Of a DNA stretch of 64,000 nucleotides, positions 10,732 to 25,300 are shown piece by piece. A program made the position numbers and the translations under genes. Source of the stretch: Anaeromyces robustus (Eukaryota > Neocallimastigomycota > Neocallimastigomycetes > Neocallimastigales > Neocallimastigaceae); contig MCFG01000052.1 in NCBI GenBank assembly GCA_002104895.1, positions 46,001 through 110,000 on the forward strand, written 5' to 3'. Within the stretch, counting starts at the first letter, position 1, and every line of letters begins with the position of its first letter. The notes beneath the pieces were generated by a model, which made no database searches, was not told the DNA's origin, and saw only the letters and a list, made by a program, of their open reading frames with translations.

Positions 10732-12461
10732 ATGGAGGAAAATATTGTAAATGTATATTTATCAATTTCATTCTTCGCCATTCTTGGTGTACTTATAAGA
10801 ATTGAATTAAATAAGCTTGAAAGTGAATTATATATTTATTTGCCATTAATTCTTACAAATTCAATTGGGTATTTTCAATTCATTTATATATTTTAATATA
10901 TTATAATTCTTATAATTAATTTTTTTTTTTTTAATATTTTCATATATACTTTTGTATTTTAAAATGTTCATTAATATAAATATTAGTTGTATATTACTCG
11001 GATTTATTAACAACTTCAAATTAGTGCTTACTAATTGGTAATTAATATTTATTATTTCTTATATTAAAAAAATTTTTTTTTCATACATTTATTGAATTAT
11101 TATTTTATAAAAATAATATAAAAGGCAATATGCATTTTATATTGGTTTATCTACTGGTTTATGCGGTAATTATTATTAAATATCAATAATAAATAAATGG
11201 ATATTTTCTAAATAATTGGATATTTTCATATATAAATATATATATATATATTTATCTTTCTTATTTTTTATTTTTTTTTTATTTTTATTATATTATAATA
11301 TTTTTACGAAAAATAAAATAAGGTTCTATAACAACATTTAGTTCTTGGAATTTAGCTATTTTCCAAGATTTTTTTAATTTACCAAGTATGGGAAAATATT
11401 CTTATGTTAATGTAATATTAAAATATAATTAATATATAATATATAATATATAATATATTATTTATATAATTTAAAAATTTCAAATAATTTTTCTTATTTT
11501 TATTTTATTCTTTAACATTCATTATATTCATTTTTTATTATGTATAATAGATTGTTACTGGTATTGTTGAAACAGTTGTAAGTTTGACTGCATATACTTC
11601 TTTAATAAAATTTGGTAGTCATTTAGGAAAATTAATACCGTTTTCAAGTGATATAGAAACTACTACTACAGTTATCAGACGTGAGAAGCCCGAATTAAAT
11701 ACAAAATTTATTATTTACGCTTGTTTAACTTTAGCTGCTATTGTTGCTGCTATTGTATTAGCAATTGTTGATGACAACAATAGTAAGATTTGGATAAGTT
11801 GTATTTTAGCACCATTTGGTAATTTTTTATTTTTATTATTATTATATACATTATTTTTATAATTTTATATATATTTATTTATTAATATTTTTCATTATTT
11901 TATTATAATTTTGTTTGAATATTTTATCTTTTTTTTTGTTCTTTATATATATAAAGGGGCTTGCTTAAGATATATATTATCATTTAGAAATTCTATGTAC
12001 CCGAATTTTCCTCTTGGTACTTTCTTAGCAAATATTATTGGTACTTTATGTCTTGGTATATTCTTTATCTTTAGATTTGCTTTTGACAAAAAGGAATTTT
12101 TATGTCATTTCTTAATTGCTGTAGCTGATGGTTTTTGTGGTAAAATTCTTAAATTTTCTATTTATTTATCTATCTAATTAATATTAATAAAGAAAATATT
12201 TTCTTTCCATTTCATAAATTGTTTTTATGTTACTAATTATTGTATATATATAATGTATTTATCTTTTTAAATCATTAATATACATCAAAAGGTTGTCTTA
12301 CTACAATTTCAACATTTATTAACGAAATAGTTTCATTAAATACAAAATATCTATATTTTTATTGTATTGTTTCTATTGCAACTGCTCAAATTGTTCTTTT
12401 AATAACTTTCGGTTTCTATGGTTGGACTTCTGGATTAAAGAATGGAATGATGAATTGTTAA
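10732..12461 (+). CDS. FEX1: Fluoride exporter FEX (fused double CrcB/Fluc)
   Basis: Seven exons: 10732-10868, 10987-11037, 11125-11165, 11323-11411, 11551-11818, 11957-12139, 12292-12461. They sum to 939 nt, 312 residues, with all junctions GT-AG and in phase. The protein contains two CrcB/Fluc domains in tandem. The first (about 1-120) has LGVLIRIELNK, LTNSIGCILLGF and GSITTFSSWNLAIF. The second (about 168-312) has GACLRYILSF, PLGTFLANIIGTLCLGIFF and GCLTTISTFINEI. Each carries the family's aromatic/Thr-Ser pore motif after a G-rich turn. A hydrophobic segment (about 165-185) links the halves. Bacterial Fluc works as an antiparallel dimer; eukaryotic FEX is the fused form and exports fluoride at the plasma membrane. 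The start ATG gives the expected first transmembrane segment directly. Confidence 0.93.
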
Positions 12462-12796
12462 ATAAATAATATAAATAATTAAATATTGTTAAAATAATAA
12501 TAATTAGGATATTATAAAATGATATAAAATATTATAAGAAAATTTTTCTTATATAATATCTTTATTATAATATCAATTTAGAAAATAAAAGAATAGAAAA
12601 ATATAAATAATAAAAAAAAAAAAATTAAATTATCATTAATTAGAATATTTATTAGAATGTAATATAATTTTAGAATTAATTTTTTTTTTACTAGTTTTTA
12701 ATGAAAAGAAATTATTATAATAAATTAACTATATTTATTAAATAAAAAAAAAGAAAAAATATAATTTTAAAAAATTATAAAACAATAAAAATAAAA

Positions 12797-12828
<32 letters not shown>

Positions 12829-13307
12829 CAAAACAAAACAAAACAAAACAAAACAAAATAAAATATAAACATACACAATATGTATTTTATTATATAAAAG
12901 ATTATATAAAAGATAAAGTATATAATTTCTATATACTATTTTAATTATGATTTATTTATTTATTTATTATATTTATTTTATTTATTATATGTTTTTTTTT
13001 TTTTTTTTCCTTTTCTTGTTATTATTTTATTTATATATAAATATTTTTTGAATTTTTTTAAATTTTATTTTATATTATTTTATTTTTTTATATATATATA
13101 TTTTTTTTTTTTTAATTTTTTTTAATTATGTGCATTATTATAAAAAATGTTACTTTATAATTATAATAAGAATTAGTATTAATAAAATTATTTTATATAT
13201 ATTATTATATTTTAAAGAGAATAGTTTATTCAAAAAAAAATGAAATAAAAAAATTTTTTTTTTTTTAATTTTATGAATAATTATTTTATTACTATCATTC
13301 ATTGAAA
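12462..13307. other. Spacer between FEX and dynein 3' ends, with (AAAAC)n
   Basis: FEX and dynein are convergent, so this holds both 3' ends. It carries an (AAAAC)n microsatellite at 12799-12858 and several T runs. No gene is seen. Confidence 0.75.
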
Positions 13308-16300
13308 TTAAATAGCTAATCTATTATTGGAAGAAATAATGGCTACACTATGTTGAATAATGGCTTGTTTTTGTTCTTCAGTAGTATCGAATTTAGCTCT
13401 AAATAATAAATCAGTACGATCTTCATTAAGATAGACTGGTAAAGTAATATAAGTAGTATGAAGATCTTCACCTTTCTTAATCCATTTCAATTGAATATTT
13501 GGAATTTCTGAAACAGTCTTAGAAGAAATTTGTAATTTACCATTTTCAAAGGAACCACCTTCAAGCGTTAAATTAATTAAATTGAAGGCATCATTATCAT
13601 TAGTATCCACACTTAATTCAAGTTCTAACTCTTCTAATGACCATTGATGTTTATGAGCTGAGGCTTGACGAGTAGCTGTAATATAAGCTTCTGGAATAAA
13701 TAATCCACCAATCCATACTGGCATATTATCGAATTCAGTTTTTTGAGAAATTTCTTCTAAGTGTTGAATTCTACGAGCAAAGTCATTAATCCATTGGTTA
13801 ATAGACATATCTTTACAAACCTTATATTGTCTCCATTCAACTGGTATGAGTCCCTTATTTAAGGTATTCATTAACTCTCTAAGATAGTTAGTTTGTTGTA
13901 TTTTACCTTCACAAATTAACTTAATGTTCTTAAGATCTTGTTGAAGTTTAACTAATAATTTTTGTGCAATATTATTTTCACGGTTAAAGAAACGGAAGAG
14001 TGGATCTTGAATACTGCTTTCATTTTGAATCATTATACTTAATTTTTCTGGAATAACGGATAACCAATTATTAACAAGGTTATATAAAGTCTTCATCCAA
14101 GATGGTTGTAAATTCTTTTCATTTTCATTTTCAATTTCATCTTGAGTGTAAACAGCTTCATCATCATCGCTAATACTCTTCATTTGACGTACCTTAGAAA
14201 GCATAGTATTACCCTTAATAGCTAATAATAATTTTTCAGCATGACTTGGTAAACCTAACCATGTTGGTTGTTGTTCCGGTAATTTATTAACCCATTCCAT
14301 AAACTGTTCTACTTTTGTACCTTCTGGAATAGTTAATGCTGTACCATCTTCAAACTTAACTAATGGGAAGTCAAGTTCATAACTCTTTGGAGTGAAAAGA
14401 TAATTAACAAAGGAGTCAAGAAGATATTGATCAAATTCATTATCAATCTTACCACCATAAACGGTTTCCTTAATAAGAGTTCTAATGGCGTCCCAAGGAA
14501 TTATATTTGGTGCAATGTTGGAACGACCTTGAGAAGCTTCATTAATCCAAAAATCAATGGTATCTAAAGCAGATTCTTGATCAGAATCATTAAACTCATA
14601 AGTTTTGGTCCAACCCAATGGAGCATATCTAAGACGCTCTTGAACAACAGCATGTAACCATGCCAATAAGAAGTGTAAACGAGATCGTTCCGCTGGTCCT
14701 TCAAAGTTATGGTTAGTAGCAATACTGCGAAGAGTTTCTTGAAGGTTAGCTTTAATACCTGGTGGTGGTTCAAACATAAGAACTCTTGACATTCTAAGAA
14801 GATTAATTGGAACCTTTGGATTAGTTTCCATAGTTAAGAAGAGTCTGAAGGCTGGATTTGGTTTAATACTGTGCATACGTTTTTCTAATTGACTTAACCA
14901 TTGTGGAGCAAGGTGAACATTCTTAAGAAGTACCCAAGTACCTCTCTTTGAGGCATTAGTAATTGCTTGTTCAGCTAAACTGAAACCTTCAGCTGAACCC
15001 ATAGCTAATGAAACTAATTTAGCAGAAGAGGATTGTGCAAATTTTTCAATTCTGTTACTAACGTCATAACCTGGAACAGAACAGAAAGCAATTGGAGTGT
15101 TACAATTGGTTTCATTAAAGACAATAGATTTAAGGTTAATTTCAGAGTAGAGATTGAAGTTTTCACCAAAAGCAATATTAATAAATTGATTTGTGGCAGC
15201 AATTAATCTATCTGGTCTGAAACATTTGATTACTAAAAGTTTTCTAAATTGGCTTTGAATACTCAAGGTTTCACCTTTATCCCAAAAGACTGGAATATGA
15301 TTTTCAGCATAACCATCATTCATAAATCTTTCCCATTCTTCTTTATTATTAATGATGTGATCATTAATATCGGCAAAGAATGACAATTCAAAGTAAGTAC
15401 ATAAACGAGTAGCTACTTCCTTACCAACAATGTTTGCAACATCAGAAGAATAATGTTCAAGTGATGGATTATTACCTCCACCAGAAATTAAAAATTCGAA
15501 TTCTTCATCATTTAATTGATCTGAACTACCACGAAGCTTGATTTGTACAAGTAAGATGGCAAGAGTAATATGATCTTCATGTAAAAGAGCATGAGAAGTT
15601 CTTTCATATGAAACATCAAAGAGATCACTGTAAAGAATATTAAGTCTTTCAAATGAATCGGTCTTATCCTTTAAGTGTGGGTTGTTATGAAGAACATATT
15701 CAAAGATTTCAAAGAAGAAATCAAGCGAGAATTGATAGAAATGATGTAATTGATTTAATTGTTCCATGGAGAAATAGATAGCACTACAACTTTGAGCTAA
15801 TGGAGCATACATATTGGTGACAGATTCGACTTCCATCATAACAGTATCAGTTTCTTCTACCTTTCTAGTAATTTCAGCAGCTTCTTGTTTTAAAGTTTCA
15901 AGAGTGGTAATAACGTTATCATCATCCAAAATGTTACCTTTTGATTCATTCAAAGCCTTCAATAAAGATTTTTCTAAATGACGAAGCTTAAGTTGGAATT
16001 CACCTTGTAATTTCAATAAATCATTACGCTTTTTATCAATTTCTGGCTTTTCAGCTTTTAAGACTTGATGAAGACATTGACTTTGAAGACTAGCACGAGT
16101 AATAGTAAAGTTAACAAAGGTAACACGACTGCAAATATCTGGTGAGAAATTAACAGATGGATCACGTGTGGATAAAAATAAAGTGAAGGATGGTGAGAAA
16201 TCAATATCTTGTCCACCTAATCTAATTAATACACGACCTCCAGCACGTCTTAATTCCTTATTTAATACAGCATTAAGAATAGGATCTAAATGTTCAACAT

Positions 16301-19300
16301 CTTGAACTAATAATGGATTACCAAAACGAAGAGCACTTTCCAAGTTCTTTAAGAAAGCATCATCTAAGAAACTGGTAACAGTAATCTTCCTATCCTTGTA
16401 TTCATTCATTAAGAATTGAGTGGCTTGTCCACTTGGATCAATAATTAATGGATATCTGTTGAAACGCTTTAACATAATAGCATTTTCAGTACATAAATCA
16501 TCTACTGGTAATTCATTACTTTGCCAGGCAAGTCTATCATCAGCTGTAGATAAATATTCTGGTAAAGATAAATCAGTCTTGTATTTAATTCCAGCTCTAT
16601 CTAAGTGAGAACTCCATTTATTGAATAACTGTTCACGATATTGTTGATCAAAGTAACCAGCATATGCTAAGAAGGCAGAAGATAATAAGACATCACCTAC
16701 AATAGTGCTCATTTGAACTTCGAAAGTTTCACTAGAGTTTTGCCATCTTTCCTTTTCAGATGAAAGATTTTCGATTAATTTAATACTTCTATTAACCTTA
16801 ATTTCATTACGTTCCATTTCAGCCTTAATCTTTTCAATTTCACTAATTAAAACAGCATATTCTTGTTTACGTGCAGCAATACTGATTTCTAATTCATCAA
16901 TTAACTTAATAATTTCATCAGCCTTAACCTTTGTTGATTCAGCAGTTTTTTCTAATTGTTGAACTTCTCTTCTTAATGGACCAACTCTTTCTAAAATGTC
17001 AGAATAAGAAGTTTGAGCAATAACCCATTTAACTAATGGACCACAAGCTTTACTAGCTCTGTTAACAGTATCAAAATTATACTTTGGATTGGATAAGTAA
17101 TTATGACGAATATGGTCACGCATTTGTGGAGTTAATTTCTTCGTATCAAAATTAACAATGGAGGAAATGAAATCATCTCTTCTAATAACACTTTGAACAG
17201 ATTTCCAATCAGTAATTTTATGGTTTAATAAAGTACAAACAGATTCCATAGCCATCTTAACAGCATCTGGTGGATTACCCATAGCTCTTACTTCAGTCAA
17301 TTGTTGTTTCTTAATATTACTGACACTTTTCTGGGCTTCAATAACAGCTGGTTCGGCCTTTGCTAAATCAGCCATAACAATAGCACGTCTAGCTTCAATT
17401 TCTTTTTCTTTCTTTTTCAAATCTTCTTGAATTTCAAGAGAATCCTTTTGCTTTTGCATAGCTTCTTGTTGATCAGCAAGCATCTTTTGTAATTTTTCAT
17501 TAGCAAGAGTATTCTTAGTTTCGAGTTCAGTTTTCTGAAGAGCTAAACTCTTTCTTAATTCTTCAACCTTATTTACGGTATCCTTTAATCTATCTAAACC
17601 AATATTCAAATGTCTTTGTTGATCTTCTAAATCTTCACGTTTTTCTTGGAATAAACGGACATAATGATTAATGAAATCAAGATAGTGACGTGGAGTAACA
17701 TAGTTAAGTTTACCTTGTCTTTTACTAACCTTAGCATTCATACCATATAAAGATTGATGAACATAAACAAAGGCATTGATGATTGCATTCCTATGAGTTG
17801 GAGGTAATGGAAGATTTTGATAAGCAATTGGGAAATCAGCTGGTGGGTTGTAACTTGATAAATCCAAATCAAGAATATTAGTAAATTCAGTACCAACTTG
17901 GTAGAAGGCTTGATCTGACCAATCACCGAACCAATCAAGAACACAACGGTTGAACAAGGCAGGTGAAGTTGCAGCACGAGAGGCAAGACCTTCTTCTGGT
18001 GGGTTCATAGTAAAGATAACATGTAAGTTTTTCATTACCTTACCCGTGAACCATTTGTATAATTCTTCACCAGAATCAAGCATTAAACCTTCCTTTTGGG
18101 AACCTTCCTTACATTGGGTCATCAAAGAAGCGTATTCATCACCTTCGAATAAACCTGGTACTTCAGCATTAGCTAAAAGAGTATTCATACGTTCTAAGAA
18201 ACCAGAATCTAAAACATTAGATTCATCCATAATAAAACATATCTTTTCGTCCTTACAACCAGCTCTACGAAGAACAGTTCTTAAATCTTCATCAAAGTCT
18301 TCACCAGAGTATTTGTTGTGAACTTTAATTTGGAATACGCTAAGACCATTCATCCATGCTACAAATCTAGAAAGGGTTGTTTTACCACTACCACTAACAC
18401 CAATTAAAAGCATATGACCTTGCATTTGACGGAAAACACGATCAATTCTCAAAACATGATCAAGAACATCGTTGAAAAGAACTAATGGAACATCAAGTTC
18501 TTCTTCATAGAAAACCTTAAGTCTGGCCTTAACGAAGTCACGTAATTCTTCACGAGAAACAGAAACATAGTTCTTGGATAACCAATTGGAGAAAAGAATT
18601 GGACGTTCCAAGGCTTTTTGATGATCACAGTTAGGGAAGTGTTTCATTGCAACTTCATTAATATTGGTATCAGTCCATAATTTTTCTTCATCGGTAACTA
18701 AACGATCTTGGAAAAGACGAAGAGCTTCATGAGCCCAAATACGAATTAAACCTTCAATACTTAAATCATCAAATGATCTAATAGCTTCATAGATACCTCT
18801 AATCCATCTTGTTAATTCACGAGGACTGTAAATATAATGAGCTTGGATATCAGGTGTAAATCTTTGTTGAGACTTTAAGAAAAATTCAACCATTGCATTA
18901 GTTAATGGTTCAGCATAACCACGTAAAGATGGAACAACCTTCAAAGCAGCCCTAGAGAATGTACCATAAATTTGTTTAAGTGCTAATTCACCAGGATAGT
19001 TAACCATGACTAATGGAGCATGGCGTAAGAATCTGTGAGACATTAAAACACGACCTGGATCGGTTGGTGGATTACAAGCACCAACGAATTGAATTCTTTC
19101 TAACTGTACCCAGGCTTGATCGGTAGTTCTCCAGAAACCACCAGATTCAATTAACTGTCTTATGAATGAAAGAACACGTTGAGTACCATACTTATCAGCA
19201 GCTGGAAGATTAATTTCATCACAGAAGATAACTAACCAACGGCCAATCATAGTTGGACATAATACAACACCATTTGGTGTTTTACGGTATTCACAGTATT

Positions 19301-22300
19301 GTTCGAAAGTCTTCAAAATTAATTCTGGAGTTGTCGCACTTGAGAAATTCAAACCAACAACTTCCATATCTGGAAGCTTTCTTAAAGCACTGAATAAAGT
19401 CATTGTTTTACCAGAACCTGGTGGACCACATAAAATTAATGGTTTATGTTCAGATAACCATGAATAAATAACATCTTCATGTTTAACAGTATCAATGGTT
19501 GGAATAACAACATCGGCAGTAGAAACAGTATGTGGTTCAATTTCAATAGTTGGAACACGAGTTTCCAAGGAAATCCAGCTACCATTTTTAATATCAACAT
19601 CATAATCAGCAATGGAAAGAGATGAAGAAATTAATGATAATTCAAGAGCACATGAATTTTGAATATATTGACTTAATTCAACTCTAGCATCTAATTTAGC
19701 ATCACCAGTGAAACTCCAAATAATAGCAATTAAAAGTTTTTTACTAACATAAGTTTCAAGTTGTTCTGCATCAAGTGGGAAATCGGGATGTAAGTTATTA
19801 TATTGAATGACATTGCCAATAATACTGTTAATAAGAGAAAATAAAGTATTTAATACACGAATTCTTGTAAAGTCCATAATATGTTCTAACTTGTAAGAAT
19901 ACTTTAAACACTTTTCAACAAGACCATCTTCCTTAAAGTAATTATTTAAAATATCAGCACATTTCTTTTGAGTTTCAAGAGTGGATTCTGAATTGGTATT
20001 TATATTATTATTACGGTCATGAACAGAAACATCTTCTTCGGCCTTTTCTAATTCTTTAGTTCTTATAGTATTTAAGTAGTTATTTAAGATCATTTGTAAG
20101 GTTAAGACATCTTCACTGAACCAAATCATACCACAACGAGAAACAGTTGCAAGGGTTGCATATTTTAAACTATCTACTTCAAACATTATTCTTACATTAC
20201 GTGGAAGACTAAGTCTTTCACCATTTGGAAGAGTTAAAAGTTTGTTATCATCAAGAACACTATTTAAGTTTTCAACCCATTCTGGATCAACATCACCATC
20301 AAAAATAATCCAATGACGCTTTTCACTTTCACCACGAACATTATCAATAATCTTTCTTAAAATATGAGTGAATAAACCATCTGTCCATTCACGAGTAGTT
20401 TGATCAAGGTATCCATATAAACTATCCTTAGAGATAGCTTTTGGATTAATAACGTATGATACACCTTCAACACCTTCAAGTTTTTCTAAAGCCTTTAATA
20501 AAACTTGCCAGGCAGAAGTCTTACCACTACCAGATGGACCAACCATCATAAGACCATGATGAATGTTTTGAATTTGGTATAACTGGATAACCTTTTCTAC
20601 CCACATATCACTGAATTCATATTGGTTTTCTTCGCAAATTTCTTTAACAGCTTCACAAAGAGCTTCAAGATTAATTGGAGAATATTCAATACCTGGGAAG
20701 ACATCCATTAAGAGGTTAGTTAATAATGGAATATCTTCAACAACTAACTTAGGTACAATGGTTTCTCTAATACTTTGAATTAAGATTTCTTGTTCGGCAC
20801 GAGCATCAGAAAGAACTTCAATTTCTTCTGGACTAGAATCTTGTTTAGAAATAATATCTTGAATCTTAGTACGCTTTAAGTTACCAGCACTAACCAAGAC
20901 ACTTTTTAATGATCTTAAACCGAAATCGTAGTGACTTTGTGGACTTAATTGTTCTAAACATAAGTTGAATAATGGAACAACTTTTGAAGATAAAAGTTCA
21001 GCAGAACGGAAACCTTGTGAGAAGAGCATAACTTGAGCAATTAATTCACGATCTGGACGAGTCATAGCAATATTTCTAAATAATTTCTTTAAGTTATCTG
21101 GTAAGTTAGAACGTCCAGCATAACCTGGGTTCATAGTAATGAAAATACCTGTGTTAGAATTAACCTTAATGTTCTTTCCAACAATATCAATTGGTTCTTC
21201 AGTACGTAAACCAATTTGAATAGATTGAATTTGTTGAGATACGGCAGAAAGAATTCTTTCAGCAAGACGATTGAATTCATCGAAACAACCCCAAGCACCT
21301 ACTTGACATAAACCAATAAAGATACGACCCATAGCTTGGAAATCAAAGTTTTCATCACAACAGAAAACAAGAACAAATCTACCAAGTTGAAGACCAAGAG
21401 CCTTAACAGATTCTGTCTTACCAGTACCAGCTGGACCGAATGGACTACCACCCATTCTGTTATCCAAGGCTTGAGTAAGAGTAAGGTAGCATCTATCAGT
21501 AAGTGGAGTTTGAACAAGACGTTCAGCAACACCAAGATATTCATATCCATAGTAGAAACGAGCATTAGCCATTTGAATACATAAACGAAGTAATGGTTCT
21601 TCATTTTCATTGTAATAGAAACGCATTTGGTAAAGCCACTCGAAGTCTTTTGGTGATTTAACATCATGATTCATTAATTGACGAATAACATCTCTTTGAT
21701 GAACTAACTCAGTAATTAAATGTTCACATTTCTTTCTTGTAATTGGAGTTAAATCTGTTAATACTGTATCAGCCAAGATATTTAAAGTTTGTTCTACTAA
21801 CTTGAAAGACTTTTGTAAAGATTCGAGATCACTATTATTTTCAATACTTTCTAAAGCATTTTCAACAGATTGAGTCCAAATAATTTGCATACTAAGGACA
21901 ACTAATTGAGCTGGATACTTTTCAACCCATTCTAATAATTTTGGAAGTTCAATATTATCAGAGAAGTATATACCACGAATAGTTTGAACAGATTCTAAAA
22001 GCCAGTAGGCTAAAGAATATTTCATTTCCTTTTCTAATAATGTTAACCAATCATTTATACGTGGGTTATTCTTAATGGAAACTGGAGTACTGAAGTTAAC
22101 GATTTCACCTTCCTTTGAAACCATACCAAGAATTTCAGAAGAATCATCATTTAAGATAATACTAGCAATACCAGCAAACATCTTTTTAAAGTGTTTTTGT
22201 ATTCTAACAACATCCTTACTGTTACCAATAATTTCTAATAAATCTTCATCACCAACAAAGTAGAAACGTGGAAATGAAGATCTTTCTCTTTCAAGATATT

Positions 22301-25300
22301 CACCAAGAGCTTTTTGAATTTTACTTAAAAGTTCAGCTAAACGTTCTAAAGATTTTTGTATATTTGGAATAGCAAGAATATCTAATACAAATGGTGATTT
22401 ATAAACTTTTTTCATTACAGCCATAAATTCAGTATTGATGTTTTGGAATCTAGTAGTTTCTACTGGTAAAAGTTGCTTAATATCGGCACTACCTGAGAAA
22501 ATACCTTCAAGATATACCCATTGACGTTGAACATCAATCCAAACGTCAAATAAAACATGAACACGGTTAAGTTTTTCTTCCCAACTCAAAGCTTCTTCTT
22601 CGAATACCTTAAAATATGGAGAATGCTTCATAGCAATCAAACTGTTAATGTTTTCACTACATTTGGTAAATAGATCTTGAAAACCTTTAATAAGACGACA
22701 CTTATTTTGATAGTTAATTAATTCAAGAGCATAGTTAGTCCAAGTTTCCTTAACTTGTTTTAAGAATTCTTCTAAAGCCATTTCACCTTGGGCCATTTCT
22801 ATGACGCTACGGATGACAGTTTCATTTCTGTGTAAATCGAAGTCCCAAACATTACCAACAGTAAGTTCAGAGAGTCTAACCTTACCATCGCAATGTAATT
22901 CCTTTAAAAGTTGTTTCCAGTGACGATCACGAATAGCTTCTGACTTTAAATCGGAAAAAATTTGATGAACTTTAAGATAACTCTTTAAGGTATCTTGAAG
23001 ATATTCATAGGCAGCATATTGTCTCATACGAGTTGGTAATTCCTTAGTTGAATTAATCAATTGATCAATAGATTGACGAATCTTTCTTGGAACAACTGAA
23101 TTCCATAAGGTATCCTTAATTTCATCAAGTTGTCCCCATATTTTAGAAAGGGCAATCCATACACTCTTTAAGTCACGTAATTCTTCAATGAGTGGAGTTA
23201 AGCGATCATCAACAATATATTCGAGAGATAAGGCTTCCTTAGCACGAGTAATTTGATCATAACTTTCCTTTAATCTTTCAAGACGACCTTCGAAGATATT
23301 CAATTTATTAACTGCAGTATCTGGTTTAATATCACCTTGAACTGGTTTAGTCTTTTCCCATTCAGCAGTGGTTTCCTTAATCTTTTGTTCAAGTGAAGAA
23401 TCTTCAGCAACAATTTTTTGTTGTAAACCAGCAAGTTGCTCTTGAATAGTGTTATTTTTACGAACTAAAATTTCATTAAAGGCACTCCATTCACCTTCAA
23501 TATTTTCAACATATAACCAATCATTTGGAAATTGGTATCTTTGTTTTTCAAGAATCTTTTGACCATTCTTAAATAATTCAATATCTTGAGTCCAAATTGG
23601 CATGTTTTTCTTTAAGTCTTGAACAAAAGTAATAAATGAAACAGCTTCAGCAGTGGATGAAGTTTCAGCAGAATGTTGTTCCAAATCATATCTAGCTTTA
23701 GAAATCTTATCATAGAATTCCTTCATTCTAGAATGTAATTTACTACCAAACTTATTTTGAACATCACGTTGCCATGAATCATATTTGGCATTAACTTTAG
23801 ACTGAACATGAGCATAATCAATTACAAGATTACCAAAAGATTTTTCAGTTTCAGAATTATCGAATGTTGATCTTGCCTTTTTAATTTCTAAAACAATTTG
23901 TTTCCATAAAGAAAGATCATCTTTTAATTGATTATAAATATAATCTGGTTCTAAATCCCATAAAGATTGATATCTTAACCAAATAGAAAGATATTTATTA
24001 ACAGTCTTAATACGATTTTCAATAACTTCATAGACTTGTTCTAATAAATTACTTGAAAGCTTGGTTAAAAGATTAATATAAGTGCTAATTTCAGTAACAT
24101 CATTGTCATCAATATTCATATCATATCTAGAACCTTGAATATGCTTTAATGAGCAAATACGTGAAAGCCAGTCTTGGAATTGATAGTACCATTCAGTTCT
24201 TGCATTTTCAATTGGTGGATCAAGATACATAATTTGGTTCTTAATCTTAAGTTCATGAATTAATAATGGAAATTCTGGAGTATTCTTTTTAGTTTCATCA
24301 CGGTCGATATCATCAATTTCAGAACGAGTAAGTGCAAGGTTTGATGCAGAAGATAATCTATTTCTCTTTCTTCTAGCTATAGCAATTTCACTTATTTCTG
24401 GAGTTTCAGATTGGAAAGCACTTATCCATGATTTAACAGCAGATTCAAGACGTTGAATTAAAACAGCCTCAATTCTAGCATCTAATTGGGATACCCATTG
24501 ATTCAAGTTTGAATAGGATTCTAAATTTAATTTATCAATATGTTTTTGAATTTGATCTAAATAATCATAGAATATTTCCTTTTCATAATCACAAGTTTTC
24601 ATTTCATCAATAATATGATTGACTTCATCATTAATCAAAATTGCTTCATCAACTTTATCTTGGAACATAGAAACAACGTCATAGAATTCCTTAACAAACT
24701 TAATTTGTTTATTATTAGTATTTTCAAATCCTCTTTGAGTTTGATCAATATCAATGAAATTTTCCCAGCAAAGATTAGCACCCTTGACAATAACATCTTG
24801 AACATTTTTCTTAAAAATAGCAATCAATGATAAAATCTCATGATTTTCATCAACTTTACGACCTGCATGATAGTAAATTTTAACAGTTTCCTTTAATGAA
24901 ACAGCATATGGATAAATACGTTTGGCTTCTTTAGAATATCTTATTAAAGTATATGGAACATTAAATTTTAACCAAATTAACTGACGAATTTCTTTATAGA
25001 AAGTAATAGTTTGTGGATCATAGTTAACGTCTAAAACATATTTCTTTGAAGTCTTTGTATCTAATAATTTATCACCACTATTAATATCATTATAACTTTT
25101 AATAACAAATACTTTACCAGTGGTAGTTAAAATATTATTTTGATCACTAGTCATCTTTGTAATCCAAGCATCAAACATAGCTCTAGTATCTAATTTAATT
25201 TTGAAGGCATCACTTTCTTTCTTTAACTTTTCACCTTCAGTATATTTTTCCCAACCTTTACCTAATACATCTTCAACTCTCTTCATATACATATCTAATT

